From contig JAQBPX010000027.1 of the NCBI GenBank assembly GCA_028287305.1, forward strand, positions 106,307-170,306: a DNA stretch of 64,000 nt, given 5' to 3'. A model generated the notes under the pieces. That model was not told the origin of the DNA. It saw only the letters and a list, made by a program, of their open reading frames with translations, and ran no database searches. Of the stretch, positions 54,485-63,753 are shown piece by piece (within the stretch, counting starts at the first letter, position 1; every line of letters starts with the position of its first letter). The position numbers and the translations under genes are program-made. This DNA is from Gemmatimonadota bacterium (GTDB taxonomy: Bacteria > Gemmatimonadota > Gemmatimonadetes > Gemmatimonadales > Gemmatimonadaceae).

Positions 54485-55118
54485 GGAACGCGCCGCCGAT
54501 CCCGTCTCCATCGCGGGCACGCTGCTCGTGGTCGCCGGCGCCGCCGCAATCTTCACGCGCATCGCCGGGCGCGTGGGCTCGGGGGAGTCTGAGCACTTCG
54601 ACCAGGAGTCGCGCGCATGGCTGCAGGAACATCGCGCGCCGTCGCTCGACGTCGCCGTGAAGCCGGTGACCTTGCTCAGCCTGCCCGCCGTGGTGGTGCC
54701 GGCCACGCTCGCCCTCGCCTGGCGGCTCTGGCGTGATGATCGTCGTGCGGCCGCACTGGCATTGCTCGCGGCGCCGGTGCTGGCGATGAGTGCGGGACTT
54801 TCCTTCTCGACCTTCCTTTCGCAGCGCAATCCACCCGATGCGGCGGATGCGCCGGGCGGTGAGGTGAGGGAGCCGAGCTTCCCGAGTGGCCACACCACCG
54901 GCGTCACCGCGGAAGCGCTGAGCGTCGCCTTCGTGCTCGGGCGCGAGGGCCTCTCGGGACCCGCAACGCTCGCGGCGCTGCTCGGCTGGCCGCTGCTGGT
55001 GGGAACCACGCGAGCGTACCGCGACCGGCACTGGGCCTCGGACGTGATCGGCGGCTGGGTGGCCGGATCCGGCGTCGCCGCAGCGTGCGCGCTGCTCTAC
55101 CTGTTGCTGCCGGAGTAG
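54477..55118 (+). CDS. PAP2-family membrane protein, divergent paralogue
   Basis: The 213-residue protein is clearly related to its upstream neighbour: PSFPSGHTTGVTAEAL (motif 2) and TRAYRDRHWASDVIGGW (motif 3) are kept. Motif 1 is altered: the usual K-x6-R-P appears as STFLSQRNPP with no lysine at the expected place, so activity may be reduced or changed. Several hydrophobic helices are present. The overlap with the first gene suggests the two are made together from a tandem duplication. Confidence 0.85.
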   Translation: MTEERAADPVSIAGTLLVVAGAAAIFTRIAGRVGSGESEHFDQESRAWLQEHRAPSLDVAVKPVTLLSLPAVVVPATLALAWRLWRDDRRAAALALLAAPVLAMSAGLSFSTFLSQRNPPDAADAPGGEVREPSFPSGHTTGVTAEALSVAFVLGREGLSGPATLAALLGWPLLVGTTRAYRDRHWASDVIGGWVAGSGVAAACALLYLLLPE

Positions 55119-55198
55119 GGTCGAGAGGCGCTGGAACACGGGAGGGGCAGGGTGGGTAGCCTCGGCAAGCCGCAGCTCCCTTCGTCGAGGACTCGAGC

Positions 55199-55624
55199 AT
55201 GAAATCCATCGTCGGCTGGCGTTCCCTTTCCGGCCTGGCCAGCGCCGCGGGCCTGCTCTCATGCACGCACATCCCCACCACCGTGGTCGACGTCCCTGCC
55301 GAGGCGGGGCGCCGGATTGGGACGTATGCGCTGGTCTCCCTCGCTGGAGTGCCATTGCCCGCCACCGCGGGCGCCGGGACGACCGTGATCTCCAGCCAGC
55401 TTGTGGTGGCGAAGGACGGCAACTGGACCGAGGTGGAGGTGAACGAGAGCACGGCCAACGGGCAGGTGACGCGCGCCACTCGCACCGACGCCGGGAAATG
55501 GGCGGTCCAGTATCCCTCGTTCGTGCTCTTTGCTGGCGCGACTCCGCTCCGCTCCGGACCCTACGGTCCCGATTCCCTGGCGCTGACCAACGAGAAGGGC
55601 CTCAAGTACATCTACAAGCGATAG
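55199..55624 (+). CDS. Small lipoprotein, unknown function
   Basis: The 141-residue protein has a lipobox-like LASAAGLLSC, so it is likely lipid-anchored after cleavage at residue 22. The mature part is a small beta-rich domain (IGTYALVSLAGVPLPATAG, TVISSQLVVAKDGNWTEVEVNES, WAVQYPSFVLFAGATPL) in which the opening YALVSLAGVPLP resembles lipocalin-like domains of exported proteins. No family assignment is firm. Confidence 0.6.
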   Translation: MKSIVGWRSLSGLASAAGLLSCTHIPTTVVDVPAEAGRRIGTYALVSLAGVPLPATAGAGTTVISSQLVVAKDGNWTEVEVNESTANGQVTRATRTDAGKWAVQYPSFVLFAGATPLRSGPYGPDSLALTNEKGLKYIYKR

Positions 55625-55668
55625 CGCGCGGTCCCGGCATTCGGCTTCTCTTTGCGGCTGCCAGTCGG

Positions 55669-55674
55669 CATATT
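55669..55674 (+). promoter_or_regulatory. Putative -10 element of the pyr operon (leaderless)
   Basis: CATATT ends 8 bases before the ATG at 55683, with a TGCCCCAC spacer and no ribosome site. No attenuator-like hairpin lies between the hexamer and pyrR. Confidence 0.35.
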
Positions 55675-55682
55675 TGCCCCAC

Positions 55683-56230
55683 ATGCCAACCAGGACGTCC
55701 ACCCTCCTCGACGCCCGCGCCATGGCGCGAACCATCCGACGGATGGCGGACGAGATCGTAGAGCTGAATGAAGGCACCGACGACCTCGTGATCGTCGGCA
55801 TCCAGCGACGTGGAGTTCCCCTCGCGCAGCGCCTCGTCGCCGCCATCGGTGAGCGCGAGAAGGGACACGTGCACCAGGGCGCGCTCGACATCACGCTCTA
55901 TCGCGATGACCTCCAGACGGTGGGGCCGCGCCCCGTCGTCGGTTCCACCGACCTGCCCGTGGACATCGACGGCAAGGTGGTGGTGGTCGTGGACGACGTG
56001 CTCTACACGGGACGCACCGTGCGCGCCGCGCTCGATGAGCTGGCCGACTTCGGCCGACCGCGACGCATCGCGCTCGCGGTCCTCATAGACCGGGGCGGCC
56101 GCGAGTTGCCCATCCACGCCGACGTGGTCGGCAAGACCGTCACTGTCGAGAGCGGGCAGCGCGTCGACGTGATGGTGGAGGAGCTCGACGGCAAGGACGC
56201 CGTGATCCTCGCCAGGAAGGGGGAAGAGGA

Positions 56231-56234
<4 letters not shown>
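55683..56234 (+). CDS. pyrR: Bifunctional pyr operon regulator / uracil phosphoribosyltransferase PyrR
   Basis: The 183-residue protein has the PRPP-binding loop [20 protein letters not shown], an N-terminal [16 protein letters not shown], the [14 protein letters not shown] segment and [17 protein letters not shown], all typical of PyrR. It is first in pyrR-pyrB-pyrC. In Firmicutes PyrR binds leader RNA to attenuate the operon; here the apparent promoter leaves no leader, so regulation may be at other sites or the protein may work as a phosphoribosyltransferase. A TTG at 55674 is an unlikely earlier start. Confidence 0.93.
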
Positions 56235-57189
<955 letters not shown>

Positions 57190-57193
<4 letters not shown>

Positions 57194-58491
57194 CGACGCG
57201 CGCGCTGCTGCTCCGGGGCGGCCACCTGGTGGACCCCAGCACGAACACCGACGCGGTGGGCGACCTCTTCCTCTGTGACGGCAAGGTCGAGGCATTCGGC
57301 AGCCGGCTCGGCGTGGACGACGACAACCCCGGCCTCGAGACGATCGACTGCCGCGGGCTCGTGGTGAGCCCGGGATTCATCGACGTGCACTGCCACCTCC
57401 GCGAGCCCGGCCGCGAGGATGTCGAGACGATCGCGACCGGCGCGCGCGCCGCGGCAGCCGGCGGATTCACCGCCGTATGCGCGATGCCGAACACCGATCC
57501 CGTGACCGACAACCAGGCGGCTGTCGGCTTCATCATCCGCCAGGCGCAGATCGCGAACGCATCGCGCGTCTACCCGATCGGCGCGATCACGGTGGGGCAG
57601 AAGGGAATCGCGCTCGCCGAGTTCGGCGAGATGATCGCCGCGGGCGCGGTGGCGCTCTCCGACGACGGCAAGCCCGTGGCGAGCGCGCAGCTCATGCGCA
57701 CGGCGCTCGAGTACGCGCGCACCTTCGGCGTGCCGGTGGCGGACCACTGCGAGGATCCCACGCTCGCACTCGGCGGCGCCATGAACGAGGGCGCCATGAG
57801 CGCCAAGCTCGGGCTGCGCGGCATCCCGAGCGAGGCCGAGGAGATCATGGCGATCCGCGACATCCTGCTCGCGCGCCGCACCGGTGGCCACATCCACCTC
57901 TGCCACATGAGCACGAAGGGCTCCGTCGAGCTCATTCGCTGGGGCAAGGAGCGACAGGTCAACGTGACCGCCGAGGTGTGTCCGCATCACCTCTCGCTCA
58001 CGGAAGACTGCGTGGATGGCTACGACACCAACGCGAAGATGAACCCGCCGCTGCGCACGCAGGCGGACGTCGATGCGCTGCAGCAGGCGGTGCGCGACGG
58101 CACCATCGACGTGATCGCCACGGACCATGCGCCGCACCACTACGATGAGAAGGAGCGCGAGTTCGCCGACGCGCCGAACGGCATCGTGGGACTCGAGACG
58201 GCGCTCGCGGTGAACATCACCTGGCTGGTGAAGCCGGGGATCATCGACGTGAAGACGCTGGTCGAGAAGATGTCGTGCGCGCCGGCGAAGATCTTCCACC
58301 TCCCGGGAGGAAGCTTCCGGAAGGGATCCGTGGCCGACGTCACCGTGTTCGACCCGAAGGCCACGTGGACGGTGGACGCGAAGCGATTTCGCTCGAAGGG
58401 GCGCAATACGCCCTACGGCGGCCAGGAGCTCACCGGCCAGGTGCACCTGACGGTGGTGGACGGCCGCGTGATCTACCGACGGCAGGACTGA
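57190..58491 (+). CDS. pyrC: Dihydroorotase
   Basis: This zinc amidohydrolase closes the dihydroorotate ring. The 433 residues match the type I (PyrC/allantoinase-like) form: [19 protein letters not shown] with the HxH metal site, [25 protein letters not shown] and [13 protein letters not shown] with the catalytic aspartate. A lysine is not at the carbamylation site used by some type I enzymes, which is normal for several bacterial forms. ATG overlaps the pyrB stop (ATGA). Confidence 0.95.
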
Positions 58492-58495
58492 CCCG

Positions 58496-59140
58496 GTGAG
58501 CGACGCGGACGAGGAGCGGCTCCGCGAGGAGGTCGTCCTCGTTTGCCGGCGGCTCTGGGAGCGGGGGCTGATTGCGGGCCCGGACGGCAACGTCTCCGTC
58601 AGGCTCAGCGGTGGCAGGGTGCTTGCCACACCGAGTGGCCTGTCGAAGGGGCACCTGATGGCGGCCGATCTGGTCATCTTGACCGAAGCCGGCGAACTGC
58701 TGACCGGAAGCCGGTCTCCGTCGTCAGAGATACGGATGCACCTGCGCATCTATGCCCGGCGTCCCGATGTGAGGGCCGTCGTGCATGCACATCCACCAAC
58801 CGCCACGGGCTTCGCCGTCGCCGGCGAAGACTTCATGCACCCCGTGCTTCCCGAAGTGATCCTGCAGATGGGAGGCGTGCCACTCGTGCCCTATGAGACA
58901 CCGGGCAGCGAGGCGCTCGCCGCCCGTTTCGACCCCTTGCTCGACCGTCACGACGCCTTTCTCATGGCCAATCACGGCGCCACCACCACCGGGCCCACGC
59001 TGCTCCTCGCGCACCAGCGCATGGAGAGCCTGGAGCATGCGGCGCGGATCCTCCTCGTCGCGCGCACGCTCGGGCGCGTGAACGGGCTCACGCGCGAGCA
59101 GGTGCGCGCGCTGGGCGAGCCCGGGAGCCGCGCGTCATGA
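58496..59140 (+). CDS. Class II aldolase/adducin family protein
   Basis: The 214-residue protein resembles L-fuculose-phosphate aldolase and related zinc aldolases: GLIAGPDGNVSVRLSGGRVLATPSGLSKG, the catalytic-glutamate region SRSPSSEIRMHLRIY, the zinc histidines in VVHAHPPTATGFAVAG, and the third ligand in FLMANHGATTTGP. The substrate is unknown. GTG start, 5 bases after pyrC, and its stop overlaps the ATG of the next gene, so it is cotranscribed with pyr genes without an obvious pathway link (possibly methylthioribulose-like salvage). Confidence 0.85.
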   Translation: MSDADEERLREEVVLVCRRLWERGLIAGPDGNVSVRLSGGRVLATPSGLSKGHLMAADLVILTEAGELLTGSRSPSSEIRMHLRIYARRPDVRAVVHAHPPTATGFAVAGEDFMHPVLPEVILQMGGVPLVPYETPGSEALAARFDPLLDRHDAFLMANHGATTTGPTLLLAHQRMESLEHAARILLVARTLGRVNGLTREQVRALGEPGSRAS

Positions 59141-60288
59141 AGGCTGCGAAGCGCCCCCTCGAGGCGGTCACTGCGCTCATGGCCGAGCGCCGCCAGTTCG
59201 AGGCGTGGATCGCCGCCCTCGACGCGAAGCGTGACGGCACGCCCCAGCACGTCTTCGATCGCGTGAAGGGCGACTACACCTCGCGCCTCAATGGCGTGAT
59301 CGAGAAGCTCTCGAGCCACGCGGGCGACCTCGAAGCGACTGCGACGCAGCTCACCGAGCGCGTGGCGGAGCTGGCGCAGCAGGAGCAGGCGAAGCGCGAT
59401 GAGCGAGCCGAGACCGAGCTTCGCTCGCACGTGGGCGAGCTGTCGGAGCCCGACGCGCAGTCGGCGCTCGCGGCGTGTGACACGGCGATCGCCGAGTCCA
59501 CCGCGTCGCGCGAGGAGACGGAGCGGGAGCTGGCGCAGGTGCGCGAGCTGCTCGACGCGGCGCGTGGCGCGCCTGGGGAGTCCACGCCGGTGCTGGCCGA
59601 GGAGACGGAGAAGCCCGCGCTGCCGGAGGAACCGGTCGCGGACCTGCTGGCAGGTCCAGGCGCCGCGACCGATGCGGAGTCGGCTGCGTCGAGCGCGCCC
59701 ACGCCGCCTGCCGGTGTGGCGACGATCGAGCCTAACTCGATGCCTGCGCCGACGCCCGCGGCCGCGTCCGTGCCGGTGCCGGCGCGCAGCTCGGGCTTCG
59801 ACGAGCTGGCATTCCTGCACTCGGTCACCGATCCGACGCCGCCCACTCCCGCGCAGGCGTCACCGGCTCCGTCGCCCGCGCCGGCCGTGCTACAGGCGCC
59901 CGCTGCGGCGCCTGCTGCGGCGCCTGTTCCAGCGGCGCCTGCTCCGGCGGTGGCGTCGCCCGCGCCCCTCGTGGAACACGACGAGTCCGAGCCCCTCGAG
60001 GGCGCGCTCGTGTCGCGCGCGGCGCGGCCCTCGGTGGCGCAGGAATTCGTCCGCGAAGGCGACGAGGATCGCTCGGCGTTGCAGGTGCCGCGCAGCACCG
60101 ACCACATGCCGCGCCGCAGCGTGGAGGTGCCGATGTCCATGAACGTCACCGCCAACAACCCGATCGTCCTGCGGCAGTCCTCGGCGCTCGAGCAGCCCAA
60201 GACGCTCAAGTGCTCCGAGTGCGGCTCGATGAACTACCCCACCGAGTGGTACTGCGAACGCTGCGGGGCAGAGCTGGCGTCGCTCTGA
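59137..60288 (+). CDS. Coiled-coil protein with disordered linker and C-terminal zinc ribbon
   Basis: The 383-residue protein has an N-terminal helical coiled coil (about 1-140, FEAWIAALDAKRDGTPQHVFDRVKGDYTSRL, rich in E/R/A). A long Pro/Ala/Thr linker follows (about 145-300). It ends with a C-terminal zinc ribbon LKCSECGSMNYPTEWYCERCGAEL with four cysteines. The MNYPTEWYCERCGAE form is typical of a double-CxxC ribbon in uncharacterised proteins. The linker contains 12-base tandem units at 59896-59950. The ATG overlaps the aldolase stop (ATGA). Confidence 0.7.
   Translation: MKAAKRPLEAVTALMAERRQFEAWIAALDAKRDGTPQHVFDRVKGDYTSRLNGVIEKLSSHAGDLEATATQLTERVAELAQQEQAKRDERAETELRSHVGELSEPDAQSALAACDTAIAESTASREETERELAQVRELLDAARGAPGESTPVLAEETEKPALPEEPVADLLAGPGAATDAESAASSAPTPPAGVATIEPNSMPAPTPAAASVPVPARSSGFDELAFLHSVTDPTPPTPAQASPAPSPAPAVLQAPAAAPAAAPVPAAPAPAVASPAPLVEHDESEPLEGALVSRAARPSVAQEFVREGDEDRSALQVPRSTDHMPRRSVEVPMSMNVTANNPIVLRQSSALEQPKTLKCSECGSMNYPTEWYCERCGAELASL
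59896..59950 (+). repeat. Short tandem repeat (GCGCCTGCTGCG units) within the zinc-ribbon gene
   Basis: Four to five 12-base units related to GCGCCTGCTGCG encode an Ala/Pro run (APAAAPAAAP). A candidate for length variation between strains. Confidence 0.6.
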
Positions 60289-60294
60289 GTTCCG

Positions 60295-60499
60295 TGCGCC
60301 GGGGCCGTTTCCTCGGACTTTCGCGGACGAACTGAAGCGGAGGTCTGCGGACACTGCAACTGCAACCGATTCAATTTGAAACTGCCCCAGCAATTTTGGG
60401 GAACCAGGATGGCGTGCAGTTCAACAAGTCGGTTGTTTTTCCTTCCGCGAATTCCGCTTCAGTTCGTCCGCGAAAGTCCGAGGAACGGGCCCCGGCGCA
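60295..60499. repeat. Large inverted repeat with a perfect 31-base core
   Basis: Arms at 60295-60350 and 60445-60499. The core 60311-60341 (starting CCTCGGACTTTCGCGGACGA) is perfectly inverted at 60453-60483, with about 10 more nearly matching bases on each outer side (TGCGCCGGGGCC). Inside, CAACCGA (60363) and TCGGTTG (60429), and ACTGC with GCAGT, extend the pairing. The arms resemble those at 9821-9992. This is most of the 291-base gap between two converging genes; nothing coding is seen in it. Confidence 0.85.
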
Positions 60500-60529
60500 A
60501 CGAACCCCTGGCGCAGCGATCCCGAACGC

Positions 60530-60560
60530 AAAAAGGGCCCGCTCTCGGAAGAGCGGGCCC
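60530..60560 (-). terminator. Rho-independent terminator of rpsT
   Basis: On the minus strand: GGGCCCGCTCT, loop TCCG, AGAGCGGGCCC, then TTTTT. The 11-base stem is perfect (60535-60545 with 60550-60560), and the T-run corresponds to A at 60530-60534. Just downstream of the rpsT stop. Confidence 0.92.
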
Positions 60561-60579
60561 TCTCTACGTGCGGAGCGAA

Positions 60580-60837
60580 CTACTTGGCGGCTGCAGCGGC
60601 AGCGTTCGCGCGCTTCGCGAGCTTGCTCTTCTGGCGGGCAGCGGCGTTGCGATGGAGCAGTCCCTTGCGGGCGGCGCGATCGAGCAGCTGCACGGCGGTC
60701 ATGGTCGCCTCGGGCGTGGTCTCGGCGGCCTTTGCCTTCTTGAGGGCGGTGCGGAGCGCCGAACGCTGGGCGCGATTGCGCACCGTGGCCGAACGCGTCT
60801 TCCTCATGTTCTTCTTCGCGGATGCGATATTCGGCAC
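60580..60837 (-). CDS. rpsT: 30S ribosomal protein S20
   Basis: The 85-residue basic helical protein matches S20: PNIASAKKNMRKTRSATVRNRAQRSALRTALKKAK, AVQLLDRAARKGLLHRNAAARQKSKLAKR and an Ala-rich tail. Start GTG with a good ribosome site (CTGGAGAG) 6-7 bases upstream. A TAGCTT hexamer (plus-strand 60889-60894 as AAGCTA) lies about 50 bases upstream and could be its -10 box, so this unit has a leader, unlike several others. Confidence 0.96.
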   Translation of the reverse strand: MPNIASAKKNMRKTRSATVRNRAQRSALRTALKKAKAAETTPEATMTAVQLLDRAARKGLLHRNAAARQKSKLAKRANAAAAAAK

Positions 60838-60888
60838 TGACGAACTCTCCAGAATTGGGCTTTTTGGGACTGCGGGTGTAGACGGGGA

Positions 60889-60894
60889 AAGCTA
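60889..60894 (-). promoter_or_regulatory. Putative -10 element of rpsT
   Basis: TAGCTT on the minus strand, the same hexamer as before clpB and the btu operon, about 50 bases before the rpsT GTG. It implies a leader of about 45 bases containing the ribosome site. Confidence 0.4.
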
Positions 60895-60950
60895 GGTTCG
60901 GCAGGCCTATATGTCAAGGCGCGGCATTGCTTTGGCCCCCCTGCGACGGC

Positions 60951-60956
60951 TACCTT
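60951..60956 (+). promoter_or_regulatory. Putative -10 element of the M50-scpA-scpB operon
   Basis: TACCTT ends 10 bases before the ATG at 60967; the predicted leader would be only a few bases. Confidence 0.4.
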
Positions 60957-60966
60957 TCGCCCCTCG

Positions 60967-61644
60967 ATGCAACCCTTCCAGAACTTCCTGCTCATTGCGC
61001 CTGTCCTGCTCTTTTCGGTCATCGCGCACGAGGTCGCTCACGGCTACGCCGCCCTGAAGCAGGGCGACCCCACCGCCTGGCAGCTGGGCCGCCTGACCTG
61101 GAACCCGGTCAAGCACATCGACCCGTTCATGACGATCCTGCTCCCCGCGCTGCTCATCCTCACCCACGCGGGCATGATCCTCGGCGGCGCCAAGCCGGTG
61201 CCCGTGAACCCGCGCAACTACCGCAACTTCAAGCGCGGCGACATCATCGTCTCGCTCGCCGGCGTCGCCACGAACTTCGTGGTCGCCATCGCCTGCACGG
61301 CACTCATCGCCATCGTCCGGCCCATCGGCAGCATCCCGGCGCTCACGGAATCCGTGGCGATCCTGCAGATGATGTTCTCCTACGGCGTCTTCATCAACCT
61401 GTCGCTGATCGCCTTCAACCTGCTGCCCGTCCCGCCCCTCGACGGCTCGCACGTCATGAAGTACCTGCTGCCGCCGGCCTGGGCGCTGCAGTACCAGCGC
61501 GTCGGCTTCTTCGGCATCTTCCTCCTGCTGCTGCTCATGCAGACGCGCTTCTTCTCGTGGTGGATGACGCCGCCGATGTTCCTCACCGACGTGCTGCTGC
61601 GCCTGGTGGCCCCGCTCACGTTGCCGTCGCAGCTCGCGCAATGA
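60967..61644 (+). CDS. Site-2 protease family (M50) membrane protein
   Basis: The 225-residue integral membrane protein has the zinc motif IAHEVAHGY (H21, E22, H25) in the first helix. The second motif LLPVPPLDGSHV lies near residue 157 and supplies the third ligand. Five to six hydrophobic helices, no PDZ domain. Compact M50 proteins of this kind are often found beside scpA and are of unknown substrate. The stop overlaps the ATG of scpA. Confidence 0.92.
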   Translation: MQPFQNFLLIAPVLLFSVIAHEVAHGYAALKQGDPTAWQLGRLTWNPVKHIDPFMTILLPALLILTHAGMILGGAKPVPVNPRNYRNFKRGDIIVSLAGVATNFVVAIACTALIAIVRPIGSIPALTESVAILQMMFSYGVFINLSLIAFNLLPVPPLDGSHVMKYLLPPAWALQYQRVGFFGIFLLLLLMQTRFFSWWMTPPMFLTDVLLRLVAPLTLPSQLAQ

Positions 61645-62390
61645 GCGACGCGGTCGCGCCGTACACGCCGCCCGCCGACGGCCCGCCGCCGAGCTTCATC
61701 GTCGAGCTCTCCGCCTTTTCCGGACCGCTCGACCTCCTCCTCGCCCTCATTCGCGAGGAGCAGGTGGACATCTACGACATCCCCATCGCGCGCATCGCCC
61801 AGCAGTTCGTGGCGCGCATCCGCACGCTCGGGCTCAATGAGGCGGCCGAGTACCTCGAGATGGCCGCGCGCCTGCTCCGCATCAAGGCGCAGCTGCTGCT
61901 GCCGCGCAACGAGGAGGAGCAGTGGGACGACCCGCGTGCGGAGCTCGTGCGCCGGCTGCTCGAGTACCAGCAGATGCGCGAGATCGTGGACGTGCTCGAG
62001 AAGCGCGGCGAGGAGCGACGCAACCAGTTCTCGCGGGCCTGGCTGCCCTCGCAGCCCGTGCCGCCGCAGGCGCCCCTCGCGCTCTCGCTCAGCGAGCTGC
62101 TCGCGTCGGTCGACCGCATCCTGCGCGTCACGCGCCAGCCCGGCGTGCACGACGTGGTCGCGCGCGCGCTCGACGTGCCGGGCGCCATCACCATCATCCG
62201 CGCGGTGCTCGAGCTGCGCGAACGCCTTCGCCTCACGGACCTCCTCAACAATGGGTCCGAACCCTGGCAGGTGCTCTCCACCGTGCTCGGCCTGCTCGAG
62301 ATGGCCAAGCTCGGCGAGTTGCGCGTGAACCAGCCCAAACCGTTTGCCGACGTCGAGATCTCGCGTGACACCGCTAGCGAAGCTGCTTGA
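61641..62390 (+). CDS. scpA: Segregation and condensation protein A
   Basis: ScpA is the kleisin of the SMC-ScpAB condensin. The 249 residues show the N-terminal SMC-neck-binding domain (FSGPLDLLLALIREEQVDIYDIPIARIAQQF, YLEMAARLLRIKAQLLLP) and the C-terminal winged helix that contacts the SMC head (ITIIRAVLELRERLRLT, VLSTVLGLLEMAKLGELRV). It overlaps the M50 gene at its start and scpB at its end. Confidence 0.94.
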   Translation: MSDAVAPYTPPADGPPPSFIVELSAFSGPLDLLLALIREEQVDIYDIPIARIAQQFVARIRTLGLNEAAEYLEMAARLLRIKAQLLLPRNEEEQWDDPRAELVRRLLEYQQMREIVDVLEKRGEERRNQFSRAWLPSQPVPPQAPLALSLSELLASVDRILRVTRQPGVHDVVARALDVPGAITIIRAVLELRERLRLTDLLNNGSEPWQVLSTVLGLLEMAKLGELRVNQPKPFADVEISRDTASEAA

Positions 62391-62970
62391 AGCCGCGCTG
62401 TTTGCCAGCGCGCGCCCCGTTCCCACCGAGGAGCTGCGCGGGCTCGACCCCGAGTCGAGCCCCGCGGCCATCCAGGCGGCCCTCGAGGAGCTGCGCGAGC
62501 ACTACGACGTGGACGGGCACGGCGTCGAGCTGATCGAGATCGGCGGCGGGTGGCAGATCCTCACGCGCGCCGAATACACCGAGGCCATCGAGCGCGCGCA
62601 GCTCGCGTCGCGCCCGCATCGGCTCTCCGCTGCGGCGCTCGAGTCGCTCGCGATCATCGCCTACCGGCAGCCGATCGGGCGACTGGAGGTGGAGGAGATC
62701 CGCGGCGTGAACGTGGGCAGCGTGCTCAAGTCGCTGCACGAGCGTGGGCTCATCGACGTGGTGGGTCGCGCCGAGGGACTCGGCCGCCCGCTGCTCTATG
62801 GCACCACCCCGCTCTTCCTGGAGCACTTCGGGTTGCGTCACCTGGAGGAGTTGCCGCGCGCCGACGAGCTGGCGGTCGCGCTTCGCGTGCAGTCGCCCGC
62901 CGTCGTCGCGGAGCAAGCTCCCATGGACGAACCCGTCGCGGCAGTGGCCGCCTCCTCGGGAAACGGCTGA
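62365..62970 (+). CDS. scpB: Segregation and condensation protein B
   Basis: ScpB dimerises and clasps ScpA in the condensin complex. The 201 residues (from GTG 62365, MTPLAKLLEAALFAS) have the two winged-helix domains, with SAAALESLAIIAYRQPIGRLEVEEIRGVNVGSVLKSLHERGLI and GRPLLYGTTPLFLEHFGL. A TTG at 62344 would extend the N terminus by seven unusual residues. It overlaps scpA by 26 bases; the stop overlaps the rluB ATG. Confidence 0.93.
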   Translation: MTPLAKLLEAALFASARPVPTEELRGLDPESSPAAIQAALEELREHYDVDGHGVELIEIGGGWQILTRAEYTEAIERAQLASRPHRLSAAALESLAIIAYRQPIGRLEVEEIRGVNVGSVLKSLHERGLIDVVGRAEGLGRPLLYGTTPLFLEHFGLRHLEELPRADELAVALRVQSPAVVAEQAPMDEPVAAVAASSGNG

Positions 62971-63692
62971 TGGGCGAATCCATGCGCATCCAGCGCGCGC
63001 TGGCGCGAGCCGGCGTCGCCTCGCGGCGGCATGCCGAGGAGCTGGTGAGCGCGGGGCGCGTCACGGTGAACGGGCAGGTCGCGACCATCGGCCAGAGCGT
63101 GGACCCGGACCGCGACACGATCGTGGTCGATGGCAAGCCGGTCGGCGCGCCGGCGAAGTTCGACACGTGGCTGGTGCTCAACAAGCCGTCGGGATACCTG
63201 ACGTCGCGCGGCGACCCGCAGGGGCGGCAGACCGTGTTCGACCTGGTCCCCGTCACGCCGGGACTCACCTACGTGGGCCGCCTCGACTACATGACGGAAG
63301 GCGTCCTGCTGTTCACGACCGACGGGAACGCCGCCAACAAGCTCACGCATCCGTCCATGGAAGTGGATCGCACCTATGTCGCGACCGTGCGCGGCGATGC
63401 CGAGATGGCGGCGCGCATGGCGCGGAAGGGAATCGAGCTGGAGGATGGGCCCGTGAACCCGCGCGACATCGACGTCCGCCGGCTGGCGCGCGGGCTGTTC
63501 GAGTTTCAGCTGACGATCTCCGAGGGGCGAACCCGCGAGGTGCGTCGCCTCTGCGAGGCGCTCGAGCTCACCGTGGAGCGCCTCGTGCGGGTCAGCTTCG
63601 GGCCGGTGAAGCTGGGCGAGCTCGAGCCCGGAAAGACCCGCGCACTCTCGGCGCGGGAGAAGCGCGTGATCGACGTGCTCGTCGGGAACTGA
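62970..63692 (+). CDS. rluB: 23S rRNA pseudouridine synthase RluB/RsuA family
   Basis: This 240-residue enzyme has an N-terminal S4 RNA-binding domain (IQRALARAGVASRRHAEELVSAGRVTVNG). The catalytic domain follows, with the RsuA/RluB motif VGRLDYMTEGVLLFT, whose aspartate is the catalytic residue, and NKPSGYLTS. EGRTREVRRLCEALE near the C terminus is typical. rluB commonly follows scpAB. The exact target (U2605 for RluB) is inferred. ATG overlaps the scpB stop (TGATG). Confidence 0.93.
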   Translation: MGESMRIQRALARAGVASRRHAEELVSAGRVTVNGQVATIGQSVDPDRDTIVVDGKPVGAPAKFDTWLVLNKPSGYLTSRGDPQGRQTVFDLVPVTPGLTYVGRLDYMTEGVLLFTTDGNAANKLTHPSMEVDRTYVATVRGDAEMAARMARKGIELEDGPVNPRDIDVRRLARGLFEFQLTISEGRTREVRRLCEALELTVERLVRVSFGPVKLGELEPGKTRALSAREKRVIDVLVGN

Positions 63693-63753
63693 ACGTGCGA
63701 TAGGTGGGTAGCTGGTAGGGCCGGGCAGTCTTCCTCAACCATCGGAGTTGGCA

